DNA from: Methanobacteriota archaeon
Lineage (GTDB): Archaea; Halobacteriota; Methanomicrobia; Methanomicrobiales; Methanospirillaceae
DNA length: 5,047 nt
Direction: 5' to 3'
Assembly (NCBI GenBank): GCA_009779205.1
Contig: WRER01000090.1
Location: 1-5,047, forward strand
The notes under the pieces were generated by a model. It did not search any database. It was not told the DNA's origin and saw nothing but the letters and a program-made list of their open reading frames with translations. This document shows positions 1 to 5,047 of the stretch, in pieces (the first letter of the stretch is position 1; every line of letters begins with the position of its first letter). The translations under genes were made by a program, and so were the position numbers.

Positions 1-1722
1 AGTGAACAAAGTGAGCGATACGAACAGGTCATGGATCTTGCAAAACGCAGAGGGTTTGTATGGCCTACATCAGAGTGTTACGGTGGTGTTGCAGGATTTA
101 TCGATTATGGGCCACTTGGCACATCATTAAAACGTAGAATAGAGAATATTTGGAGGCAATTCTACGTGATATCTGAGGGATACTATGAGATAGAGTGCCC
201 AACTATCGGTCCTGAAGCGATGTACCAAGCCTCAGGACATGTAAGTGGTTTTTCCGATAAGATGTGTCAATGCCCACACTGTAATGAGTTCTTACGTGCT
301 GATCATATTGCAGAAGCACACAAGGTGCAAAATGCAACAGTTCTCTCCTGCAATGAGCTTCAAGATGCAATAAAAGGAAAAGAATGTCCATCCTGCGCGG
401 AATCCCTGGATAATATCACTGTTTTTGAGTTTAACCTCATGTTCCAAACATCAATAGGGCCAGGATCACAACGAAGAGGCTATCTTCGTCCAGAAACAGC
501 TCAGGGCATTTTTGTAGATTTCAGCAGACTTCTTCGTTTTTACCGTGACAAATTGCCTTTTGGAACGGTTCAGATTGGAAAATCCTATAGAAATGAAATT
601 TCTCCTCGGCAAGGGATGATTCGTCTGCGTGAATTTACACAGGCGGAAGCAGAAATATTTGTGCATCCAAACGAGAAAAGACATCCAAAATTCGAGAAAT
701 ATGCAGATTATTCATTTCCACTGCTGACATATGTGCAACAGCAAAACAATGAAGATTCAGAGATATATGCAATGCGCGATGCTGTTGATCGTGGACTCAT
801 CGCAAACGAGTATGTTGCGTACTATCTTGCACTGACACATGAACTCCTTATTACGATCGGTATCCAGCCAAAGCGCCTTCGTTTCAGGCAGCAGTTGCCT
901 GATGAACGTGCCCACTATGCACAAGATTGCTGGGATGCAGAGATATACTCAGATAGATTCGGTTGGGTAGAGACTGTCGGCATTGCAGATAGAACTGATT
1001 ATGATCTTTGTGCTCATGCCACACATAGTGGCGAACCATTCACCGTGTTTATTCAGTATGATCAGCCCCGTATTACACACCAACGTCGCATCATTGCAGA
1101 TATGGGAACTCTTGGCCCAAAGTACCGCGGAAAAGCAAAAGCTATTGCAGATGCATTAGCTGGTGCACAGCCAGGTCCTGATGGTGCAACGGTTACGGTG
1201 GATGGCGAGACATATGATATCCCACGTGAGCTGTATGAGATTCGGGAAGAAGAAATAACAGTTCAGGGAGAAGAAGTTCGTCCACATGTTATTGAACCTA
1301 GTTATGGCATTGATCGTATGATCTATGGATTGCTTGAAAATGCCTATGCACAGGATGAAATCGATGGGGAAACACGAACATTGTTACGTTTTCCTGCATG
1401 TGTTGCTCCGATTCAGGTTGCGGTATTTCCACTCATGAACCGGGACGGACTCGATGAGATCGCAAAAAATGTCGTCAATATGCTGCATTCCATTCATATC
1501 CATGCTGAATACGATGATTCAGGTGCTATTGGCAGGCGTTACCGCAGACAGGATGAAATCGGAACACCATATGCTATTACCGTTGATTATGAATCGAAGG
1601 AAGATGGAACAGTTACCATACGCGATCGCGATACGACTTCTCAGGTGCGTGTATCTATAGAGCATGTTGGCAGTATTATTTCAGAACTCATTCGTGGAAC
1701 CAAGAAATTTTCAGAGCTTTAG
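1..1722 (+). CDS. glyS: Glycyl-tRNA synthetase, archaeal/eukaryotic alpha2 type (5' end outside window)
   Basis: Charges tRNA-Gly with glycine using ATP in the cytosol. Counting residues from the ATG at 31, class II motifs are clear: motif 1 around P57, the family signature RPETAQGIF at 153-161, motif 2 YRNE at 186-189 with the following R/E-rich loop to about 202, and motif 3 YGIDR at 425-429. A zinc-knuckle insertion has cysteines at 79, 81, 84 and 119, 122. The insertion between about 362 and 420 and the anticodon-binding domain from about 457 to 553 are as in archaeal enzymes. The frame is open from base 1 with no ATG, GTG or TTG before 31. The residues before that ATG (SERYEQV) resemble the usual archaeal N-terminus, so the true start is probably upstream of the window and the ATG at 31 is internal. 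Stop is TAG at 1720-1722. No frameshift or missing catalytic residue is seen. It faces the ATPase gene convergently across a long gap. Confidence 0.96.
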   Translation, partial: SEQSERYEQVMDLAKRRGFVWPTSECYGGVAGFIDYGPLGTSLKRRIENIWRQFYVISEGYYEIECPTIGPEAMYQASGHVSGFSDKMCQCPHCNEFLRADHIAEAHKVQNATVLSCNELQDAIKGKECPSCAESLDNITVFEFNLMFQTSIGPGSQRRGYLRPETAQGIFVDFSRLLRFYRDKLPFGTVQIGKSYRNEISPRQGMIRLREFTQAEAEIFVHPNEKRHPKFEKYADYSFPLLTYVQQQNNEDSEIYAMRDAVDRGLIANEYVAYYLALTHELLITIGIQPKRLRFRQQLPDERAHYAQDCWDAEIYSDRFGWVETVGIADRTDYDLCAHATHSGEPFTVFIQYDQPRITHQRRIIADMGTLGPKYRGKAKAIADALAGAQPGPDGATVTVDGETYDIPRELYEIREEEITVQGEEVRPHVIEPSYGIDRMIYGLLENAYAQDEIDGETRTLLRFPACVAPIQVAVFPLMNRDGLDEIAKNVVNMLHSIHIHAEYDDSGAIGRRYRRQDEIGTPYAITVDYESKEDGTVTIRDRDTTSQVRVSIEHVGSIISELIRGTKKFSEL

Positions 1723-1794
1723 TGTCTTGTCACCCACAAAAAAGAGTGTTCAAAGATTGGGAAAAGGCATGAAAGTCATCATTGCAAAATGACC

Positions 1795-1846
1795 GGAGAG
1801 GTAAAAGTGGTGCATACCTGAAACAAATAAGCAATCCACCCTCTCC
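1795..1846. repeat. Inverted repeat / bulged stem-loop downstream of glyS
   Basis: GGAGAGG at 1795-1801 is perfectly complementary to CCTCTCC at 1840-1846. The pairing continues inward after a 5-nt TAAAA bulge: GTGG (1807-1810) with CCAC (1836-1839), then TGC (1811-1813) with GCA (1831-1833) across a 2-nt bulge. The total is 14 pairs around a 17-nt loop. It sits 72 nt after the glyS stop. It could be the folded 3' end of the glyS mRNA or part of a small RNA. No T-run follows at once, so it is not a standard terminator hairpin. Confidence 0.5.
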
Positions 1847-1997
1847 TAGATCTCTCACCTTTTTGATCCATTATCACGCGCTTTATACACATTCAACCAA
1901 CAAATAGCCTCAGTTTGTAAAAGTGCGAAAAATTTGTGATAGATAAAATATTGATCGTAAGTGAAACAAAATGTCATAAAACGTCCTGGTATTTCTG

Positions 1998-2056
1998 ATT
2001 TTTTCTAAAAATTGACATCATTTTCTGAAAATTTCGCAGTAAAAATCCATTTTTAC
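1998..2056. terminator. Cluster of three AT-rich palindromes, probable bidirectional terminator
   Basis: Three close palindromes occur: ATTTTT-TCT-AAAAAT at 1998-2012, ATTTTC-T-GAAAAT at 2020-2032, and GTAAAAAT-CC-ATTTTTAC at 2039-2056. Each gives T-runs on both strands (T6 at 1999-2004 and T5 at 2050-2054 on plus; A-runs at 2007-2011 and 2041-2045 give T5 on minus). Archaeal transcription ends mainly at T-runs, and the two flanking genes converge here, so two-way termination is the natural reading. It is about 275 nt beyond the glyS stop and about 150 nt beyond the ATPase stop, so earlier ends are also possible. Confidence 0.5.
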
Positions 2057-2081
2057 AAAATTCCGTAATTTCATTGAGGAA

Positions 2082-2095
2082 TGGTCTGCAGACCA
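2082..2095. repeat. Perfect 14-bp palindrome TGGTCTGCAGACCA
   Basis: The two halves TGGTCTG and CAGACCA are exact reverse complements with no spacer, and this is the most GC-rich dyad of the gap. It can be read as a protein-binding site or, in RNA, as a 5-bp stem with a TGCA loop. It follows directly on a weaker ATTCC/GGAAT inverted repeat (2060-2064 with 2078-2082). Its role is unknown. Confidence 0.5.
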
Positions 2096-2206
2096 GAGGG
2101 AAATAGATAGTTACAAGCTAGGATCAGGAGGGGGTGGAGTACTTTTTTTCAATTGATGCAGAACGTGGGGTACATCCAACCGATTTATTGCTCACACCGG
2201 ATGCAC

Positions 2207-4171
2207 CTATCGCATCACTGCCAATCGTGCTGAATTCAAAAGCACTACTATTGTCCCGAGCTGATGTCCAATTGCACCTGTTGCTGGAGTCAACCAGCCC
2301 TCTGCTGCGAGAACAATCATAATGAGATTGATAATGAGGGCCAAAATGACATTGCTTGTAATCGTTTTGCTTGACCGCATCCCAAGTGTAAGAAATGTTG
2401 GAAGTTGTGAGAGTCCTTCCCGCATCAGCACGACATGAGCAGTTTCCAATGCAACTGTATCTGATCTGCTTGCAATACTGACCCCAATATCAGCCTGTGC
2501 AAGGGCTGGACCATCGTTTGTCCCATCACCAACAAAACAAACAATTTCTCTTTTCGCTCTTTTTTCTTTTGTATTTTCGGGCACCTCAGTGTGTTGGAGC
2601 TGCTCTATAAACTGGCGTTTTGATTCAGGTACCATTCCTGATCTGATAAGATCTTTGGACAATCCTACCTGCTCTGCAATCTGTGAGACTGATGAACTGG
2701 AATCTCCTGTAACTATTCCAATCTTTTTGATTCCATGTTTCTGTATCGCTTGCACAACATTTTCTGATTCAGGACGGATCGTATCAGATATCCACAGAGA
2801 TCCAAGGATATTTCCATCACGTGCAACCCAGATATCAACTCCACTCGCTTGGGGGGCATCTTGTGGGAGTGAGATCCCCATCTGTGCCAGAAATGTCTTA
2901 CTTCCTGCATAGACGGTGGAACCATTCAAAGTTGTCTGCACTCCAAGACCAGGGTGCATGATATGCTCACCAGAAGGAAACAGCTCAATTTCTTCCTTTT
3001 TGCATCTGCGAATAATGGCCTGTGCAATAGGATGTGAAGAGGTGGATTCTGCTGCTCCAGCTGCATGAAGCAGTTCTTTTTCACTATTTCCTGACAGTGG
3101 AACGATTTTTTCAATCTCCATCTTTCCACTGGTGAGCGTTCCTGTTTTATCAAAAAGAACCACGCTGACGGAAGAGCAGATCTCGAGCATCTCCCCGCTT
3201 TTAATAAGAATTCCTTTTTTTGCAGCAGAACCTATTGCAGTGAGCACGACAGAGGGTGTTGCAAGGAGAAGTGCACATGGACATGCGACAATAAATACGG
3301 TAATTGCCCGTATTGGGTCACCTGTAAATAGGAGAATTACAGTTGCAATGATGAGAACAAGGGGCGTGTACACATGTGCAAACTGATTGATAAACAATCG
3401 TGTAGGTGGGCGTCTCTCCCCTGCTTCCCGAACAAGAGCGACGATTTTTGCATATGTAGAGTCTTGTGGATTCTTGGTGACTGTAATCGTAAGTGCTCCA
3501 TCATAGTTTATCGATCCAGAATAAACCATATCGCCGACTTTTTTCTCTTGAGGGATACTCTCTCCAGTAAGGCAGGATTCATCAAGATATGAACTCCCCC
3601 CTAATACGATACCATCTGCTGCAACAACGTCCCCTGGTCGAATGAGGAGTGTATCTCCAATGGTTATCTCATCGACTGAGACTTCTTCGATGTGACTGGA
3701 GCTGTCAGCCCCATCAGTAATGCGATATCCATATCGAGGATTATTCGAGACAATACTCGCAATATCTCTTCGCGAACGATTATATGCCCAGAGTTCAATA
3801 AATTCTCCTATTGTGATGATTACTGCGACCTCTGCTGCGATGATAAATTCACCAAGTACTACTGCTCCGAGGATTGCAATGCATACCAGTTCATTTACAT
3901 TTACTTCCCCATTTCGGAGTCCGTAGTATGCCCCCCGAAATATAGGAATCGCAGTCAGGAAAAGCACAATAATTGCAAGTACAACAGCGAGATAGTACCA
4001 GCTCTCAAAGAAATGTTCTATAGCTGCAGCGATGATAACCAACAGGAGAGATACTCCTGTTACTATCTTTTTTCGACGAAAGTTCGCCTCATCATTGGTA
4101 TGATGACTGCATGCGCAGCCACATGATGTTGCGTGCCCTGACTGCGCAGGTGATAATTGCTTCTCATTCAT
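2207..4171 (-). CDS. P1B-type heavy-metal-transporting ATPase, substrate uncertain
   Basis: A membrane pump of 654 residues that drives metal ions across the cytoplasmic membrane by ATP hydrolysis through a phospho-aspartate. Motifs in order: TGES at 202-205 (actuator domain), CPC at 297-299 in the membrane metal site, DKTGTLT at 341-347 (phosphorylated D341), the SHP motif with H380-P381 typical of P1B pumps, TGD at 488-490, and GDGTND at 548-553. Hydrophobic stretches near 36-54, 58-78, 93-112, 113-128, 268-283, 289-309, 603-623 and 630-650 fit the eight helices of the class. There is no HMA domain with GMTCxxC; a short tail has C17, C19, C21, H23 and H24 instead. The last two helices carry N607-x7-N615 and H636-Q-L-G-T with NSARL (646-650), which match neither the copper set nor the K/D pair of ZntA-type pumps. 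Efflux of Zn, Cd, Mn, Co or a similar ion is likely; copper is less likely. The ATG at 4171 is 9 nt after the regulator's stop, with no visible Shine-Dalgarno, suggesting translational coupling. Confidence 0.93.
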   Translation of the reverse strand: MNEKQLSPAQSGHATSCGCACSHHTNDEANFRRKKIVTGVSLLLVIIAAAIEHFFESWYYLAVVLAIIVLFLTAIPIFRGAYYGLRNGEVNVNELVCIAILGAVVLGEFIIAAEVAVIITIGEFIELWAYNRSRRDIASIVSNNPRYGYRITDGADSSSHIEEVSVDEITIGDTLLIRPGDVVAADGIVLGGSSYLDESCLTGESIPQEKKVGDMVYSGSINYDGALTITVTKNPQDSTYAKIVALVREAGERRPPTRLFINQFAHVYTPLVLIIATVILLFTGDPIRAITVFIVACPCALLLATPSVVLTAIGSAAKKGILIKSGEMLEICSSVSVVLFDKTGTLTSGKMEIEKIVPLSGNSEKELLHAAGAAESTSSHPIAQAIIRRCKKEEIELFPSGEHIMHPGLGVQTTLNGSTVYAGSKTFLAQMGISLPQDAPQASGVDIWVARDGNILGSLWISDTIRPESENVVQAIQKHGIKKIGIVTGDSSSSVSQIAEQVGLSKDLIRSGMVPESKRQFIEQLQHTEVPENTKEKRAKREIVCFVGDGTNDGPALAQADIGVSIASRSDTVALETAHVVLMREGLSQLPTFLTLGMRSSKTITSNVILALIINLIMIVLAAEGWLTPATGAIGHQLGTIVVLLNSARLAVMR

Positions 4172-4180
4172 AATCTAAAT

Positions 4181-4633
4181 CTAAAAATATTCGATTGTTT
4201 TTCGAAGCAGGCGAAGCAGAGATTCAGCTTCTTCTTCACCAAGATTTGATACGAGATCATGAGTTAATTGCAGGTGGTGACGATGATGTTCAAGGTAAGC
4301 AGCATGGCCTGCATCTGTGAGCTCGATAATATAGGAACGTCTGTCTGACTCAGCTCGTTTTCTACAGGCAAATCCCCCACGTTCAAGTCTGTCTACTGTT
4401 ACAGTAGTAGTTCCTGTCGTTATTCCAAGACGCTGTGCAAGTTCCTTCATATTCATTTTTCCATAATAGCCGAGGATCTCAATAGCGTGTGCATCTGATA
4501 TCTTCAGTGATCCCGACTGAATCACTGATGATTCCCATGAACTGATTTTATCAAAAAATTCAAGTAAGGATTCATTTAGAGATTCAATCAATTCCTGAGG
4601 TGGTTCATACATTTGATTTTCTGTCATAGTCAC
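4181..4633 (-). CDS. MarR-family transcriptional regulator, possibly metal-sensing
   Basis: A 150-residue winged-helix DNA-binding protein of normal MarR length, presumably a dimer. The helix-turn-helix spans about 62-90 (MKELAQRLGITTG, then the recognition helix TTTVTVDRLERGGF). The wing carries the typical DRRSYIIELT at 97-106. Helices before about 40 and after about 108 would form the dimer interface. H49 at the start of the second helix region and the HHRHH cluster at 116-120 sit where AdcR/ZitR-type MarR proteins place zinc ligands, so metal sensing is a fair inference, not a proof. It is the first gene of an operon with the P1B ATPase, which suggests local control of metal export and of itself. 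The start used is GTG at 4633; ATG at 4627 (148 residues) is equally defensible, as neither has a good ribosome site. Confidence 0.9.
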   Translation of the reverse strand: MTMTENQMYEPPQELIESLNESLLEFFDKISSWESSVIQSGSLKISDAHAIEILGYYGKMNMKELAQRLGITTGTTTVTVDRLERGGFACRKRAESDRRSYIIELTDAGHAAYLEHHRHHLQLTHDLVSNLGEEEAESLLRLLRKTIEYF

Positions 4634-4644
4634 TCGTTAGGCAT

Positions 4645-4666
4645 GATTTGAAGATTTCTTAACATC
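4645..4666. promoter_or_regulatory. Imperfect palindrome, candidate MarR operator over the start site
   Basis: The 22-bp element has GAT (4645-4647) opposite ATC (4664-4666), T4649 opposite A4662, and AAGA (4651-4654) opposite TCTT (4657-4660): 8 of 11 base pairs match. Size and symmetry suit a MarR dimer, and it would cover the predicted transcription start. The sequence is AT-rich, so chance symmetry is a real alternative. Confidence 0.35.
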
Positions 4667-4683
4667 TGATAATCTAATAATCA
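4667..4683. promoter_or_regulatory. Imperfect palindrome between TATA box and predicted start
   Basis: TGAT (4667-4670) mirrors ATCA (4680-4683) and AT (4672-4673) mirrors AT (4677-4678), so 6 of 8 pairs match in a 17-bp element. It lies between the TATA-like box and the predicted start of the regulator operon, where a bound repressor would block RNA polymerase. It could be a second operator half-array with the neighbouring palindrome. Confidence 0.25.
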
Positions 4684-4691
4684 TATATTTT
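4683..4691 (-). promoter_or_regulatory. Candidate TATA box of the MarR-ATPase operon
   Basis: Read on the minus strand this is AAAATATAT, the best TATA-like element ahead of the regulator gene. An archaeal start site about 25 nt downstream of the box would fall near 4660-4663, leaving a leader of about 30 nt before the GTG/ATG start. No strong purine-rich BRE is seen, so the assignment is moderate. Confidence 0.45.
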
Positions 4692-4701
4692 GAAAATCAA
4701 A
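4689..4701. promoter_or_regulatory. Palindrome TTTGA-AAA-TCAAA at the upstream edge of the TATA box
   Basis: A perfect 5-bp inverted repeat with a 3-bp spacer that overlaps the upstream end of the minus-strand TATA-like box, where TBP/TFB would bind. TTTGAAA recurs 16 bp away at 4705-4711. It may be an operator or just AT-rich promoter sequence. Confidence 0.25.
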
Positions 4702-4807
4702 CTATTTGAAATGAAGCTCTTTGCAATAGTAAATCTTGATCCTTAAATTGATGGACGCACAGATGTAATACTGACTCATTTGTAGTATGGGGGTATTGCA
4801 TCGAGTC

Positions 4808-4814
4808 GGGGGAG
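4808..4814 (+). promoter_or_regulatory. Shine-Dalgarno GGGGGAG deciding a TTG start
   Basis: The purine run is complementary to the CCTCC at the 3' end of 16S rRNA and lies 5 nt before the TTG at 4820. The in-frame ATG at 4787 has no such site, so this element argues for the TTG as the start of the lipoprotein gene. Confidence 0.6.
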
Positions 4815-4819
4815 TCAGG

Positions 4820-5047
4820 TTGGATGGACAAAAAATAGCACGGCGGATCGTGTGTATATGCTTCATACTCGTACTCGTGTGTGCATCATGCGGTGCAGAG
4901 GTTCATCCATCCTCTTCCTCATTCCCGAAATACCACCTTATACTCCAGTTTAATTCAGAGCAAGCAACTCTTGCCGCACTTGATCTTCTCTTACTGGAAC
5001 CGTATAATCAGACGACGACGATTGATTTGTTCTCATCTGATCTTGCA
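4820..5047 (+). CDS. Putative secreted lipoprotein, N-terminal part only
   Basis: The frame is open for 76 codons to the window edge. From the TTG at 4820 it starts with a short basic region (MDGQKIARR), a hydrophobic stretch (about residues 10-23) and then Cys24-Gly25, followed by a serine-rich segment, which is the layout of a lipoprotein signal peptide. The -3 to -1 residues are C-A-S, so the lipobox is imperfect at -3. The mature part begins with KYHLILQF and is not recognised; nothing seen so far supports a solute-binding or enzymatic role. A start at ATG 4787 would add 11 residues; the frame is closed by TGA at 4772-4774. It diverges from the MarR-ATPase operon and may share its control region. 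Confidence 0.65.
   Translation, partial: MDGQKIARRIVCICFILVLVCASCGAEVHPSSSSFPKYHLILQFNSEQATLAALDLLLLEPYNQTTTIDLFSSDLA

Larger units (their letters stand above)
1723..2206. other. Convergent intergenic gap, about 480 bp, no convincing gene
   Basis: This lies between the stop of glyS and the stop of the ATPase gene. All frames on both strands are broken by frequent stops, apart from a short GTG-started frame near the right end that is rejected separately. It holds a bulged inverted repeat (1795-1846), a cluster of AT-rich palindromes (1998-2056), a 14-bp perfect palindrome (2082-2095) and an orphan AGGAGG (2126-2131). A TATA-like CTTTATAC at 1881-1888 could be a promoter for a short RNA, but nothing downstream confirms one. 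The stretch from about 1860 to 2080 is visibly more AT-rich than the genes. The gap is long for two convergent archaeal genes, so a small RNA or the remains of a lost gene are possible; neither is shown. Confidence 0.7.

Noticed and set aside
1711..1785. C/D-box-like sRNA on the minus strand (ATGATGA near 1777-1783, CTGA near 1711-1714)
   Set aside because: The boxes are short, no C'/D' pair or terminal stem is visible, and it would run into the glyS 3' end; chance is the better explanation.
1914..2060. Long-range inverted repeat TTTGTAAAA (1914-1922) with TTTTACAAA (2051-2059)
   Set aside because: Nine AT-rich bases 130 bp apart are expected by chance in such sequence.
2134..2322. 62-codon GTG-started frame on the plus strand
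   Set aside because: It has AGGAGG upstream, but the spacing to GTG is only 2 nt and more than half of it is antisense to the ATPase end. Kept only as a possible remnant in the findings.
2589..2912. 107-codon open frame on the plus strand
   Set aside because: Antisense to the ATP-binding domain of the pump; no ribosome site and no protein-like features.
3692..4126. 144-codon open frame on the plus strand
   Set aside because: It lies wholly antisense to the N-terminal third of the ATPase, whose motifs and helices are unambiguous. Its translation is Cys/Tyr/Ser-rich with no domain pattern.
4803..4816. Direct repeat GAGTC at 4803-4807 and 4812-4816
   Set aside because: Only 5 bp, and the sequence between them is accounted for by the ribosome-binding site.

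Overview
The window looks like a stretch of euryarchaeal chromosome, most probably from a methanogen of the Methanomicrobia/Methanomicrobiales type. The evidence is a glycyl-tRNA synthetase of the archaeal/eukaryotic alpha2 kind with a zinc-knuckle insertion, an AT-rich TATA-like promoter element, weak or missing Shine-Dalgarno sequences at some genes, and T-run/dyad transcription ends rather than long GC-rich hairpins. The taxon is inferred from memory of related proteins and was not tested by a search.

Layout, left to right. Bases 1-1722 (+) hold nearly all of glyS; its reading frame is already open at the window edge, so the first residues lie outside. Bases 1723-2206 are a gap of about 480 bp between convergent genes. 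It has no convincing gene but contains an unusual run of dyads: one bulged GC-containing stem at 1795-1846, three AT-rich palindromes at 1998-2056 and a perfect 14-bp palindrome at 2082-2095. Bases 4633-2207 (-) are a two-gene operon: a MarR-family regulator, then 9 bp later a P1B-type heavy-metal-transporting ATPase. Bases 4634-4819 are a divergent promoter region with several imperfect palindromes. From 4820 (+) a probable secreted lipoprotein begins and runs off the right edge.

The functional unit of interest is the MarR-ATPase operon. The ATPase has every catalytic motif of a P1B pump and a CPC metal site, but it lacks an N-terminal HMA domain (it has a short Cys/His tail instead). Its last two membrane helices carry residues that do not match the textbook copper, zinc/cadmium or cobalt signatures. 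The regulator carries a histidine cluster placed as in zinc-sensing MarR proteins (AdcR/ZitR type). The simplest reading is a self-regulated metal-efflux operon whose metal cannot be fixed from sequence alone. The divergent lipoprotein could share the same control region, but nothing in its visible part ties it to metals. I see no mobile element, CRISPR array, tRNA or rRNA.
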